Assembly: GCA_027488375.1 (NCBI GenBank)
Contig: JAIYBW010000004.1
Span: forward strand, 1-64,000
Direction of reading: 5' to 3'
Source of the DNA: Pseudomonadota bacterium
GTDB lineage: Bacteria; Bdellovibrionota; Bacteriovoracia; Bacteriovoracales; Bacteriovoracaceae
Length of the DNA stretch: 64,000 nucleotides
The translations under genes and the position numbers were made by a program. The stretch's first letter is position 1. Every line of letters starts with the position of its first letter. Below, one piece after another: positions 52,727 through 62,596 of this stretch. A model generated the notes under the pieces. It had not been told where the DNA came from. It saw nothing but the letters and a program-made list of their open reading frames with translations, and did not search any database.

Positions 52727-54061
52727 ATGAGTAAGCCTCATGTTTTGATCGTTGATGATGAAGAAGAGATTCGAGACATCCTTAGTTTTTTTGTCGAATC
52801 GACTCATCCCTGTGAGGTTTCAATGGCCTGTGATGGCGTGGAGGCCATTGAACTTTTAACGCAAAAAAATATCGATCTTATTATTTGTGATTACAACATG
52901 CCCCATAAAAATGGTGGAGATGTTTATAAGCATATTCTTGAGTCGGGCCTGACTTGTAAGTATGTCATGTGCAGTTCTGAAACTCCTCAAAGCTTTTCTG
53001 AGTTTCAAGATGGGCGCTCTATGTTTGGTTATATTCAAAAGCCAAACATTATGAATGGTATTAAGGAAGTTTTTCAGAGATATAAATTAAGTACTGACCA
53101 AATTATTAATCAAACTCAATCTGAAATTCAATCATATTATCCGATATCAACGAGGTTATTAGTTTCATTAAATAACATTCCAGTTAATATTTTCCTTAAA
53201 TTATCGGATGGGAAGTATGTCAAAGTTTTTAGCGAGGGAAGTGTTTTTGATGAAACAGATTTTTTAAAATATGAATCGAAAGGCATTTTGCAGCTTTTTG
53301 CTTTAAATTTCAGCACTGATATTCTTGTACAAAAAGTTCAAAAGATTATTGAGAATATTTCAAAAGGTGTGGGGAAAAATAATAAAGCTCAGGCGATTGT
53401 TGAAATTCAGGATTTGATTCTTTCAATTTTAAAAGATTACGGCTTTCATGATGGTCTCGCATCGGTTGTTGAGGCACAGATCAGTGAAACCATTAAACTA
53501 TGTGAACACGATAGAACACTTGAAATGCTCCTAAATAAGATGCTCAAAATAAAGGGGTCATATATTTCAAGGCACTCCTTTATGCTCGCCGCAGTCACTG
53601 TTGCATTGGCCAATAAAGTAGGCTGGAATTCAGAAACAACCTCACAAAAGCTTGTGATGAGTTCACTCTTTCATGATGTCTTTTTAAAGGAAGATATTTT
53701 AAATGAAGTCTCCTTTTTAGAATCAAAAAACATGGATGATGATTTCATAAGTCATCCATTAAAAGCAGCTCAATTATTAGATAAAATTCCTAAAGTTCCA
53801 CCTGATACGGGTAGGATTGTTCTTGAGCAGCATGAAGTAGGCGAGGATGGTGGATTTCCTCGCGCCATTGCGGTAAGCGAAACCACACCACTTGGACAAC
53901 TTTTTACTTTTTCTCATTATTTAGTAGATGCTATTTTAGAATTATCAACGAATAATGAATTTTCTAAATCTGCCCTTGAGCAAAAAATGCAAAAAGTGGC
54001 GGCGCGATCAAGTCGCTATAAGAAATTTTTAGTGTTACTTAACGAACTCAAACTTTACTAA
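52727..54061 (+). CDS. Response regulator with degenerate HD-GYP-like output domain
   Basis: This 444-residue protein has an N-terminal receiver (1-120; acidic Asp10/Asp11, acceptor Asp55, Lys105), a middle region of unknown type (130-260), and a C-terminal HD domain: RHS (His283), HD (316-317), SHP (His343), and QHEVGEDGGFP (368-378). The last block resembles the HHE..DGSGYP end of HD-GYP cyclic-di-GMP phosphodiesterases, but His, GK after HD, and GYP are altered. Activity on cyclic-di-GMP is uncertain. It is followed 7 bases later by a CheY gene and leads the chemotaxis cluster. Confidence 0.72.
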   Translation: MSKPHVLIVDDEEEIRDILSFFVESTHPCEVSMACDGVEAIELLTQKNIDLIICDYNMPHKNGGDVYKHILESGLTCKYVMCSSETPQSFSEFQDGRSMFGYIQKPNIMNGIKEVFQRYKLSTDQIINQTQSEIQSYYPISTRLLVSLNNIPVNIFLKLSDGKYVKVFSEGSVFDETDFLKYESKGILQLFALNFSTDILVQKVQKIIENISKGVGKNNKAQAIVEIQDLILSILKDYGFHDGLASVVEAQISETIKLCEHDRTLEMLLNKMLKIKGSYISRHSFMLAAVTVALANKVGWNSETTSQKLVMSSLFHDVFLKEDILNEVSFLESKNMDDDFISHPLKAAQLLDKIPKVPPDTGRIVLEQHEVGEDGGFPRAIAVSETTPLGQLFTFSHYLVDAILELSTNNEFSKSALEQKMQKVAARSSRYKKFLVLLNELKLY

Positions 54062-54068
54062 GGTTTAT

Positions 54069-54461
54069 ATGAATCAAGCGATCCGAACTCTGATTGTTGA
54101 TGATGAAGAAGATCTGAGAGACATTCTTGAGATGATGCTAACGCGAATGGGTGTTGAAGTTCAACTTTCCTCAAATGGTAGAGAAGCGATTGAGTTGCTT
54201 AAAAAAGAAGAATTTGATCTCGTTATTTCTGATATTTCAATGCCAATTATGGACGGAGTAACTCTCTTAAAAGAGTTAAGAAGTCTAACCATTTCTCAGC
54301 CTCATTTCATTTTCATTTCTGGTGGTATTGATTTTGACGATAATAAAAAAAAATTAATTGAATCACAAACAGATGGAGTTATCTCTAAGCCTTTCCAGAG
54401 AGGCGAGATCCTTGACTGCTTTTCCCAGATATTCCCCTTAAGAAATTTTAATAAAATTTAA
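54069..54461 (+). CDS. Stand-alone receiver (CheY-like) protein
   Basis: This 130-residue single-domain response regulator has Asp11/Asp12, acceptor Asp55 (ISDISMP), Ser84 and Lys107 (SKPF), a complete receiver set. Its place inside a cluster with CheA, CheW and CheB makes it the likely phospho-acceptor that carries the signal onward, but no flagellar motor gene is nearby. AAGG lies just before the ATG. Confidence 0.88.
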   Translation: MNQAIRTLIVDDEEDLRDILEMMLTRMGVEVQLSSNGREAIELLKKEEFDLVISDISMPIMDGVTLLKELRSLTISQPHFIFISGGIDFDDNKKKLIESQTDGVISKPFQRGEILDCFSQIFPLRNFNKI

Positions 54462-54547
54462 TTATTTTAATTTTTACTAATAAACATGATCTTCATCAGT
54501 TTCATTTCTTTCACTTTGAAAAAATAATGAGATTATGGGGAGAGTCT

Positions 54548-54610
54548 ATGTCTGAAAGCGCTTGCCTTAAGAGAGTTAAATTAATACCGATAAGAACTTA
54601 TGAGTTCTGA
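54548..54610 (+). CDS. Upstream 20-codon reading frame overlapping the globin start
   Basis: ATG at 54548 is preceded by GGGGAGAG, a far better ribosome site than the one before the globin ATG at 54600. It encodes MSESACLKRVKLIPIRTYEF and stops at 54608-54610, overlapping the globin start by 11 bases in another frame. This arrangement could couple globin translation to the small frame. Whether the peptide itself has a function cannot be said. Confidence 0.4.
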   Translation: MSESACLKRVKLIPIRTYEF

Positions 54611-55049
54611 TACGTATGAAAAATCTCTTTATGATAGGATCGGCGGAAGAGAGGCTTTGGATAAAGTTCATAAAATTTTTTATGATAAAATTTATGCTCA
54701 CCCCTGGATCGGTCAGTATTTTAAAGAAATTCAGCAAGACATCATTGAAGTTCAGCAATCTGATTTCATGTCACAGGTCATGGGAGGCCCGGCCATTTAC
54801 TGCGGCAAACTTCCAATCGCTGCTCATAAGCACATGTTTATTAATCTAGAACTTTTTGAACTAAGGTCTAAACTTCTTCAAGAATCTATTCGCGAGGCCG
54901 GAATTAAAAGCGAAGAAGAACAGGCCTGGTTGAAGATTGATCAAGCCTTTAAAAAAGGTATAGTTAAAAGCTCAACATCTGATTGCCAACTTAGATTTAA
55001 AACTGATGAGATCATCAACTTTTCAGATCCCGACAAAAAAGCTTCTTAG
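54600..55049 (+). CDS. Truncated (2/2) hemoglobin, group I type
   Basis: This 149-residue protein matches the truncated globin family: LYDRIGG near the start, FYDKIYAHPWIGQYF for helices B-C, QSDFMSQVMGGPAIYCGK for helix E, and AAHKHMF with proximal His76. These bind O2 or NO on haem. It sits between a CheY gene and two CheA kinases, so it may feed redox or oxygen information to the chemotaxis system, or simply detoxify; both are inference. A C-terminal tail of about 25 residues is extra. Confidence 0.85.
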   Translation: MSSDTYEKSLYDRIGGREALDKVHKIFYDKIYAHPWIGQYFKEIQQDIIEVQQSDFMSQVMGGPAIYCGKLPIAAHKHMFINLELFELRSKLLQESIREAGIKSEEEQAWLKIDQAFKKGIVKSSTSDCQLRFKTDEIINFSDPDKKAS

Positions 55050-55114
55050 GAACTACTCTTTCAGAATCTTAACATTTATGCCGATAAGCTTCACAAGAAA
55101 AGTGAGGCATCATT

Positions 55115-57748
55115 ATGGCAAAACCAATTTTTACAACTCAATGGGAAGTCGCTTCGAGCACTGAAAAAAAGAAAATGCTCGAACAAGAGTTATGTGGGCT
55201 TCGACCTGTGGTTGTTTGTATTGATGATGATCCTCATGCTCTTGAAGCTCTGAAAATAAATACAGAAAAATACGGACTAGAAGTTTTTACTATTACAGAT
55301 CCTGAGTCGAGTTGTGATTTTATTTCAAAAAATAAAGCTCGAATCCTTTTTGTTATGGCCGACATGAACATGCCAAAGATGAATGGATTTCAACTCGGTG
55401 ATAAAATATTTGAATCTGTTGGTGCTATTCCATATATCATAGTTTCTGGTTATGTAACTGATAAGATGAAAGCAGAGGCGACAGATCATCATATATCTGG
55501 AGTCTTTGAAAAACCACTTGCACCTGAGAATCTTTTAAATTTTTTAAAAAAAGAAATTGAATCGAGAATCGAGGTTTTAAAAGAAGAGTATGAGATGCTC
55601 AAAGGATTTACAGATGATGCATCTAATTTATTAGAAAACATTGAGGAACTTTGTCTTGAACTAGAAAATAATCCACAAAATCAAGATGCGATTGCAAGAA
55701 TTTTTGGAATGGTCCATACCATTAAAGGATCATCTGGTTTTTTTGAGCCTCGTGATTTGCACACATTCTCTCATGCCTTCGAAGATTTATTAAAGGATGT
55801 TCAATCTGGGAAGAGAAGTGTTACTGCACCCGTTGTTTCAGTTTTCTTGAAAGCTAATGATCATCTCAAAACTTTTGTGGATGAATTCAAAACAGGTATT
55901 CATAATGAGTATAATGTTCCGGAAATGATTAAAATGTTCAAAAATATTCCTGAAGCTCAGGAAAGATCTCCGGAGCAACAAGTTAGCGTTGAGAATCAAG
56001 CAGAAGTCTTTACTCAATCGAAAGAGCAAAAAGCTTCAGAATTGAGAGTTTCAATGACTCTTCTTAATGAGTTCATGCAAATTTCTGGAGAAATGACTGT
56101 TATAAGAAACATGATTAATAAAACAGTTCGAAACCTTGAAAAGCAGTATCAAGGTGATAAGGAAATTGGACTTTTGGGTGAACTCCTTGAGGAGATGCAT
56201 AAGATTAATAGTGATGTTCAAGGTAAAATTACAGATATCCGCCGAGTTCCAGTAAGTTCTCTCGTCAAACCACTTTCTCGAACAGTAAGAGACACGGCAC
56301 GTGCTCTTAATAAAGAAGTTGATTTTGTTGTTGAGGGTGAAGAATTACGGTTGGATAACTCGATAGCCGAAGTTCTTTCAAAATCACTTGTTCACATGAT
56401 GAGAAATTCAATTGATCACGGTATTGAAGCCCCTCAAAAACGATCTCAGATGGGGAAGAATTCCAAAGGGAAATTACAATTAAAATTTAGTGCACAAGGT
56501 GAAAATATTTTCGTTGAAATTCAAGACGATGGTGCGGGTATCAACGTTGAAAAAATTCGTGAAAAAGTTATTTCTAAAGGGCTCCGGAGTCCTTCAGATG
56601 CTCAGAAAATGTCTTCAGATGAACTTAATTATATGATTTTTGATTCTGGTTTTTCGACTGCTGAACAGGTCACTGATTTTTCAGGCCGTGGAGTCGGAAT
56701 GAGTATGGTTAAAGATTCGGTGGAATCATTAAAAGGTCGAATTCATATCGATTCAGAGCAAGGGAAGGGGTCTAAATTTAGACTTGAGATTCCCATACCA
56801 AAATCTGTCTTGATTACGAATTGTCTTTTTGTTGAAGTTGGTGAGCGCTCATATGGTATTCCTCAGGATCATATTCTAAAAGTGATGGATAAAATAAATC
56901 TTACACCTTCAGATTATACAGTGCTTGAGGGAGCCGAAGTTATGCGATACAACGGTCATCTCATTCCAATTAGCTCTCTTTCAAAACTCATGGGTGTTAC
57001 TGGACGAGAACACCTCGAGAGTCTAATTGTTATTATGAATTCCGAAAACTCTATTTTTGCTCTAAGAGTGGAGTCTGTTCAAGATATTGAAGATGCCGTT
57101 ATTAAACCACTTTCTTTTGATCTGTTAAAAAATTTAGGCATTTATCTTGGGGGAACTTTTTTAGCCGATGGTTCAGTCGGACTTGTTTTTAATGTTGAAG
57201 GTATTGCAAAGAAAATTGGAATTGTGAACCATCATTTTACTCGATCAAAGAAAAATACTGAACAGAAAACAGTTGCAACCCATCAAGAAAGTCGCAATGT
57301 CATTCTTTTCAACCTGAATCGAAGAGGTCAATTCTGCGTTGAGGAAAAAGATGTGCTTCGGATTGAAAAAATTCCATCTGCTCAATTACAGTCAGCTGGA
57401 GATGCATTTGTTGTTCCTTACAGAGATTCAATTATGACTCTTATTTGTCTTGATCGCGTCTTAGGTAAAACGTCAAAAAATGAAATCTCTTCAAAAGATG
57501 GTGAATCTATTTCAACCATTATTGTGAAAAACGAGGATCAATATCTGGGGCTTGTTGTGAATGAGATTCTTGATCTCAAAACCTCTTATGGTGCACTTGA
57601 AAAGAATATGAAAAAGCAATTTGGAATTGATGGTTGTTTTATGATTGATGATCAAGTTGTAAGTCTCATTTCCTTAGGTGATATCATCCATTCTCAGGTC
57701 TCTGAAGATTCTTCAACTTCAGAGCAAGAGGGTCTTTTTGCCGCTTGA
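55115..57748 (+). CDS. cheA: Hybrid CheA kinase: REC-HPt-dimer-HATPase-CheW-CheW
   Basis: This 877-residue cytoplasmic kinase has, in order, a receiver (about 30-150; acceptor Asp83, Lys133), an HPt domain with phospho-His201 in VHTIKGSSGFF, a dimerisation helix pair (about 308-385), an HATPase with NSIDHGIE (431-438), DDGAGI and SGRGVGMS (523-530), and two CheW-like domains (about 565-705 and 715-865). The kinase phosphorylates its HPt, which passes the phosphate to CheY/CheB receivers. A receiver at the N-terminus is unusual for CheA and may act as a phosphate sink or self-control. The next gene is a second hybrid CheA. Confidence 0.87.
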   Translation: MAKPIFTTQWEVASSTEKKKMLEQELCGLRPVVVCIDDDPHALEALKINTEKYGLEVFTITDPESSCDFISKNKARILFVMADMNMPKMNGFQLGDKIFESVGAIPYIIVSGYVTDKMKAEATDHHISGVFEKPLAPENLLNFLKKEIESRIEVLKEEYEMLKGFTDDASNLLENIEELCLELENNPQNQDAIARIFGMVHTIKGSSGFFEPRDLHTFSHAFEDLLKDVQSGKRSVTAPVVSVFLKANDHLKTFVDEFKTGIHNEYNVPEMIKMFKNIPEAQERSPEQQVSVENQAEVFTQSKEQKASELRVSMTLLNEFMQISGEMTVIRNMINKTVRNLEKQYQGDKEIGLLGELLEEMHKINSDVQGKITDIRRVPVSSLVKPLSRTVRDTARALNKEVDFVVEGEELRLDNSIAEVLSKSLVHMMRNSIDHGIEAPQKRSQMGKNSKGKLQLKFSAQGENIFVEIQDDGAGINVEKIREKVISKGLRSPSDAQKMSSDELNYMIFDSGFSTAEQVTDFSGRGVGMSMVKDSVESLKGRIHIDSEQGKGSKFRLEIPIPKSVLITNCLFVEVGERSYGIPQDHILKVMDKINLTPSDYTVLEGAEVMRYNGHLIPISSLSKLMGVTGREHLESLIVIMNSENSIFALRVESVQDIEDAVIKPLSFDLLKNLGIYLGGTFLADGSVGLVFNVEGIAKKIGIVNHHFTRSKKNTEQKTVATHQESRNVILFNLNRRGQFCVEEKDVLRIEKIPSAQLQSAGDAFVVPYRDSIMTLICLDRVLGKTSKNEISSKDGESISTIIVKNEDQYLGLVVNEILDLKTSYGALEKNMKKQFGIDGCFMIDDQVVSLISLGDIIHSQVSEDSSTSEQEGLFAA

Positions 57749-57799
57749 TGATTTAATGCTTTGTTAAAAATTTAAGATCAGCTTATTATTCGTTGCAGT

Positions 57800-57848
57800 A
57801 TCATGACCGAGGCTTAATACTTCGGTCATGATTTCATTCTTTTTTTGT
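57800..57848 (+). terminator. Terminator after first hybrid cheA
   Basis: ATCATGACCGA (57800-57810) pairs perfectly with TCGGTCATGAT (57822-57832), followed after a short gap by TTCTTTTTTTG (57838-57848). It separates the two CheA genes, so the second needs its own promoter. Confidence 0.85.
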
Positions 57849-57919
57849 TAATCTCTTATCGTTTTACTTTGTTTTTTAAAAAATCAGCAAAAATTCATGA
57901 TTATGGTAAGCTAAATCCT

Positions 57920-57949
57920 ATGAAAATAAGGATGTTTTCAAGCTTATGA
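57920..57949 (+). CDS. Nine-codon leader frame overlapping the second cheA start
   Basis: ATG at 57920 starts a frame encoding MKIRMFSSL, whose TGA (57947-57949) overlaps the cheA ATG (57946) by 4 bases. The cheA start has only a distant AAGGA. A -10-like TAAGCT lies 7 bases before the small ATG. This could be a leaderless coupling frame; evidence is modest. Confidence 0.3.
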   Translation: MKIRMFSSL

Positions 57950-60618
57950 ATAAAGTAGATATGGAAGGCGCCCTCGGTGAATTCTTTTCAGAATGCGAGG
58001 AGATCCTTCAAAGAGTTACTTCAGTTCTCACAAAGTTAGAGTCACACGAGTTGACTAGTGATGCAATTGATTCTCTCTATCGAGATGTTCATACTCTAAA
58101 AGGAACTTCTCAGCTTTTTGGTTTTCAAAGAATCGGCCTTATCGCTCATGCGATAGAAGCTTCATTAGAACCTGTAAGACAAAATAAAGTAAAACTTGAT
58201 CGTCAGTTCGTTGATCTTATTTTTAAGAGCCTTGATCTCATTGATCAAATTTTAAAAAATCCAAAATTAGATTTAGAAAATGATCCTTTTCTCCAAAATG
58301 AATTAATGCATATTCTTCCAAAAATGATTGAGACTTCTAACAAGCGTTTTGGTGGAGAGTTTCAACTCGATCACAGTCTCATCCCTTCTGAGAAAGTAAG
58401 CCTTGATACACTAGCGTCAATCTCCCATGATGAACTGGTTGAACAGCAAACTCAATCAGTGAACTCTAATACAGTCAATCAACAGGGTGATAGGCCACAA
58501 GCGAATATTTTAAAATTAAAATCAGAAAAAAATATTTCTGGAGAAGAGCAACAGCTTGAATCATCAACTATTCGTATCCAGGTTTCATTACTTGATAAAT
58601 TAATGAACCTCGTTGGTGAGATGGTCCTTGCAAGAAATCAGGTTCTTCAGTTTGCACGAACTAGTGATAATAACGAGTTTTTGAATTTAACTCAACGACT
58701 TGATCTTGTGACATCTGAGCTTCAAGATAATGTGATGAAGACTCGGATGCAGCCCATAGGTTCAGTTTTTTCTAAATTTCAGCGAGTCGTACGTGATCTA
58801 GGTAAAGAGCTGGGTAAATCCATTGAGCTTGTGATTGAAGGTTCTGAAACTGAGCTGGATAAATCTTTACTAGAAGCGATCAAGGATCCTTTAACTCATA
58901 TCGTCCGTAATTCCTGTGATCATGGGATTGAAACTTCTGAAGAAAGAAAGAAATCGGGAAAACATCCCACTGGGATTATTTTGCTCAAAGCTTTCCATGA
59001 AGGTGGTCACGTTATAATTGAAGTCAGAGACAATGGACGTGGACTTGATCCAAAAAAGATTATTTCCAAAGCACTAGAAAAAAGAATTATTTCTTCTGAA
59101 AAGGCCAATGAACTCTCCGAATCTGAAATACAACAATTAATTTTTGCTCCTGGTTTTTCAACTGTTGAGCATGTTTCGTCGGTTTCAGGCCGCGGTGTCG
59201 GCATGGATGTCGTAAAAACAAATGTTGAGCGAGTGGGTGGGTTAATTGATTTGAGTAGTCAGCCTGGACTTGGAACTAAAATAAAATTGATCATCCCCTT
59301 AACCTTAGCAATTGTTCCTGCCATGGTAGTAAGGAATCAAAAAGATTTTTTTGCCATACCTCAAGTAAAACTTCAGGAACTAATTAGAGTTGATATTGAA
59401 GAAAACTCTAAATCCATTGAAAAGTTGCAAGGCCAATTTGTTTTCAGGCTTCGTGGAGATCTTTTGCCTTTAGTTGATCTCCATGATCTTTTGGCACCAG
59501 ATTCGAATAAAATTAAGAGAAATATTTTCAATATTGTTATTTTAAAAACAGAGAGTCAAAGTTACGGTCTTGTTGTAGATGAAATCTGCGATACGGCCGA
59601 TATTGTTGTAAAACCTTTGCCCCAATTTTTGAAAAAAAATGAAATATTATCAGGGGCCACAATAATGGGGGATGGAAGTGTTGCTCTTATCCTTGATACT
59701 CAAGGTGTTGCTCAGAAAAGTGGCGCTCATCATGTAGGTGCTTCTAAAGATCTTAAGTCAATGATTGATACTAAAAAGAAAACCATTCTGCTTGATAAGT
59801 CTGAGTTCCTCTTTTTTAATCTTCATCGTCCTGGTCTCTTTGCTTTACCATTGGTCCTTGTTCATCGTCTGGAAGAATTCTCTAGTAATCAGATTGAAGT
59901 CTCTGGTCAAGAACAAATGGTTAAATACCGTGGGACACTCCTTCCGCTCATAAACTTAGATCGTTATCTAGGCGGACAATCGGAAATCGTTCCAAATGGA
60001 GATAATAAAATTTCGGTTATCGTAGTGAGTAAACATAATCGTTATTTTGGTTTAGTCGTTAATGAAATTCTTGATATTCTTTCTTCAGATGAGGAAATTA
60101 AACCTCTACTTAAAGAGGCCAGGGGAGTCCTTGGCAACCTCATTAATTCTGATAAAAAAGTTCTTACCATCTTAGACGCTCTAGGAATCATTGATGACAT
60201 TTTAGGAATCCCTAAAAATAAACAACCCTTAAAAAAGTTAGCTAAAACAAAAATTCTTTTCGCTGAAGATACTGTCTTTTTTGCCAGAATGGTAAAAAAA
60301 GTTCTTGAAGATGCTGGAGCTGAGGTTGATCACTTTGAAAATGGCCAATTGGCACTAGACCGTTTAAAAAAATCTGATGCCTCCACATACTCTCTCATCT
60401 TATCAGATATTGAGATGCCAGTTCTTAATGGTTATGACTTTGCGAAACAAGTGAGAGGGGATGCAAAATTTCAAAAGCTTCCTCTGATAGCCCTTACTAC
60501 AAGATTTAATAAAATAGATCAGAAGAAAGGTCTTGAATCGGGTTTTAATAAATATTTGGAAAAGTTAAAGAGTGATGAATTGCTTGAGGCAGTTCATGAA
60601 TTAATAGGAGTAAGGTAA
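57946..60618 (+). CDS. cheA: Hybrid CheA kinase: HPt-dimer-HATPase-CheW-CheW-REC
   Basis: This 890-residue kinase has an HPt with His49 in DVHTLKGTSQ (46-55), a dimer region (about 205-285), an HATPase with RNSCDHGIE, DNGRGLD and SGRGVGMD, two CheW-like domains (about 455-595 and 610-745), and a C-terminal receiver (768-890; acidic GluAsp pair near 774, acceptor Asp821, LEKL at the Lys position). It lies upstream of CheW with no gap. Its domain order is the reverse of the first CheA with respect to the receiver. It likely couples the soluble receptor to CheY/CheB. Confidence 0.88.
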   Translation: MNKVDMEGALGEFFSECEEILQRVTSVLTKLESHELTSDAIDSLYRDVHTLKGTSQLFGFQRIGLIAHAIEASLEPVRQNKVKLDRQFVDLIFKSLDLIDQILKNPKLDLENDPFLQNELMHILPKMIETSNKRFGGEFQLDHSLIPSEKVSLDTLASISHDELVEQQTQSVNSNTVNQQGDRPQANILKLKSEKNISGEEQQLESSTIRIQVSLLDKLMNLVGEMVLARNQVLQFARTSDNNEFLNLTQRLDLVTSELQDNVMKTRMQPIGSVFSKFQRVVRDLGKELGKSIELVIEGSETELDKSLLEAIKDPLTHIVRNSCDHGIETSEERKKSGKHPTGIILLKAFHEGGHVIIEVRDNGRGLDPKKIISKALEKRIISSEKANELSESEIQQLIFAPGFSTVEHVSSVSGRGVGMDVVKTNVERVGGLIDLSSQPGLGTKIKLIIPLTLAIVPAMVVRNQKDFFAIPQVKLQELIRVDIEENSKSIEKLQGQFVFRLRGDLLPLVDLHDLLAPDSNKIKRNIFNIVILKTESQSYGLVVDEICDTADIVVKPLPQFLKKNEILSGATIMGDGSVALILDTQGVAQKSGAHHVGASKDLKSMIDTKKKTILLDKSEFLFFNLHRPGLFALPLVLVHRLEEFSSNQIEVSGQEQMVKYRGTLLPLINLDRYLGGQSEIVPNGDNKISVIVVSKHNRYFGLVVNEILDILSSDEEIKPLLKEARGVLGNLINSDKKVLTILDALGIIDDILGIPKNKQPLKKLAKTKILFAEDTVFFARMVKKVLEDAGAEVDHFENGQLALDRLKKSDASTYSLILSDIEMPVLNGYDFAKQVRGDAKFQKLPLIALTTRFNKIDQKKGLESGFNKYLEKLKSDELLEAVHELIGVR

Positions 60619-61050
60619 ATGAGCTCAAATCAGTTTTCAACTTTTTGGGTTGATGAGCGACTTTATGGAGTGAACATTCAGATGGTTCAGGAGATTACTA
60701 AATCCATGAATGTGACAGATGTTCCTTTGGCGCCAAACTTCATAAAAGGTCTCATAAATCTTAGAGGTCAAATTGCTACAGCAGTCGGACTTAAAGAGCT
60801 TTTTGAATTACCTGCAAGTGATGCTGAGTCTGGTAAAATCAACGTCGTTTGCAAAAGTGAGTCTTATCTTATCTCTCTTGTGGTAGACGAGGTCGGAGAT
60901 GTTCTTGAGCTTGAAGATCATCAATTTGAGATGACCCCAGAAACAGTCTCTCCCAAAGTGGCGCGATTTATGACAGGTGTTTATAAGCTTCCAAACAATT
61001 TACTAAGTGTGATTGATATTAAAAAAGTTATTGATTTTTTAAATGTATAA
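60619..61050 (+). CDS. cheW: CheW coupling protein
   Basis: This 143-residue single CheW domain has [35 protein letters not shown] and [18 protein letters not shown], the three conserved strands of the family. CheW links receptors to CheA. Its start directly follows the CheA stop (no gap). The receptor gene begins 14 bases after its stop. Confidence 0.92.
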   Translation: MSSNQFSTFWVDERLYGVNIQMVQEITKSMNVTDVPLAPNFIKGLINLRGQIATAVGLKELFELPASDAESGKINVVCKSESYLISLVVDEVGDVLELEDHQFEMTPETVSPKVARFMTGVYKLPNNLLSVIDIKKVIDFLNV

Positions 61051-61063
61051 GAGAGGACAAGTT

Positions 61064-62596
61064 ATGAGTATTTCAGTTGAACAGCTTTCAAGTCTTATGA
61101 GTCAAATGGTTTCCCTCGCTCCAACAAATATATTGTTGGCCGACAAAGAGGGGATTTTGGTTTTTATGAATGAGAGTTCAAAAAGAAACCTAAAAACGCT
61201 TGAGAAATATCTTCCAGAAAGAGTCGATTCAATGGTTGGTAAATCAATTGATATCTTTCATAAGAACCCTGCCTTACAAAAGACAATTATTTCAAATCCA
61301 AAAAATTTACCTCATCGTGCAACGATTCAAGTTGGCCCCGAGTCGATGGACCTACTTATTTCTGCTATTTATGATGAGTCTGGTACCTATACTGGGCCTA
61401 TGGTGACATGGGAAATTATTACGGACAAACTCGCCCAAGAGAAAAAAGCAGCCATGATGACTCAAATGGTGGATCTTTCGCCTATCAATACGATGTTTTC
61501 TGACTCACAAGGGAATCTTATTTATATGAATGAAGCTTCAAAAAGAACTTTAAAGACTCTTGAGAAGTATCTACCTGATCGAGTTGAAAATTTAATTGGT
61601 CAAAAGATTGATATCTTCCATAAAAGACCAGAGCATCAAAAGAAGATTATTTCTGATCCAAGAAATCTTCCTCATTCTGCAAAAATTCACGTGGGCCCTG
61701 AGACACTAGATCTCCTGGTATCACCGATTTCAGATGCTTCAGGTAAGTATCTTGGACCGATGGTCACTTGGTCAGTTATTACTGCCAATATTAAATTGGC
61801 CAAAGATCTTGAAGAAACTGCTGAGCAATTATCGGCTGCTTCCGAAGAACTTTCTACAACGGCTACACAACTTAATTCAAATTCAAATTTAACGTCTCAG
61901 CAATCCAATGCTGCAGCTGCTAGTACTGAAGAAGTTTCTAAGGGCGTTCAGATTGTAGCAACAAATACAGAAGAAATGGTCGCTTCAATTAAAGAAATTT
62001 CACGTAACACTTCTGAGGCTGCAAATATTTCTAAAGATACAATGAAGCGCGCGACAGACACAAACAAGACGATTACTCAACTTGGTGTTAGTTCTGAAGA
62101 GATTGGAAATGTTATCAAAGTGATTAGCTCGATTGCTCAACAAACAAACCTCCTGGCCCTGAATGCGACGATTGAAGCCGCAAGAGCTGGTGAAGCTGGT
62201 AAAGGGTTTGCGGTTGTTGCCAATGAAGTAAAAGAACTTGCCAAACAAACGGCAAAAGCAACGGATGATATTACGAATAGAATTAATGCAATCCAAGGTG
62301 ATAGTAAGGATGCAGTTTCAGCGATTAACGGAATTAGTTCAGTGATTGAAAAATTGAATTCAATTTCAGTTGCTATTGCGGCTGCTGTTGAGGAGCAAAC
62401 TGCTACGGCCAATGAAGTGGCAAGAGTTGTAAAAGAATCTAACAAGGGTGTTGAAGAGATTGCGAACGTTGTGAGATCTGTGTCTGGAGCGGCCAAGCAA
62501 AATTCGGCGGGTGCTTCTCAGACTTTAGAAGCCGCTAGATCACTAACTCTGCTTGCTGAAAAATTAAAAGGCCTTGTAAAGAGTTTAAATAATTAA
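61064..62596 (+). CDS. Soluble chemoreceptor with tandem PAS domains
   Basis: This 510-residue methyl-accepting protein has no membrane segment or HAMP. Two PAS-like modules (about 11-120 and 131-240) are offset by exactly 120 residues and share about 60 percent identity (both contain NLPH, GPE, DLL.S and GPMVTW). The signalling tip [35 protein letters not shown] marks the MCP hairpin. It ends without a CheR-docking pentapeptide. GAGAGGAC precedes ATG 61064, preferred over an in-frame start inside cheW. It is likely an internal energy or redox sensor, possibly linked to the nearby globin. Confidence 0.87.
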   Translation: MSISVEQLSSLMSQMVSLAPTNILLADKEGILVFMNESSKRNLKTLEKYLPERVDSMVGKSIDIFHKNPALQKTIISNPKNLPHRATIQVGPESMDLLISAIYDESGTYTGPMVTWEIITDKLAQEKKAAMMTQMVDLSPINTMFSDSQGNLIYMNEASKRTLKTLEKYLPDRVENLIGQKIDIFHKRPEHQKKIISDPRNLPHSAKIHVGPETLDLLVSPISDASGKYLGPMVTWSVITANIKLAKDLEETAEQLSAASEELSTTATQLNSNSNLTSQQSNAAAASTEEVSKGVQIVATNTEEMVASIKEISRNTSEAANISKDTMKRATDTNKTITQLGVSSEEIGNVIKVISSIAQQTNLLALNATIEAARAGEAGKGFAVVANEVKELAKQTAKATDDITNRINAIQGDSKDAVSAINGISSVIEKLNSISVAIAAAVEEQTATANEVARVVKESNKGVEEIANVVRSVSGAAKQNSAGASQTLEAARSLTLLAEKLKGLVKSLNN

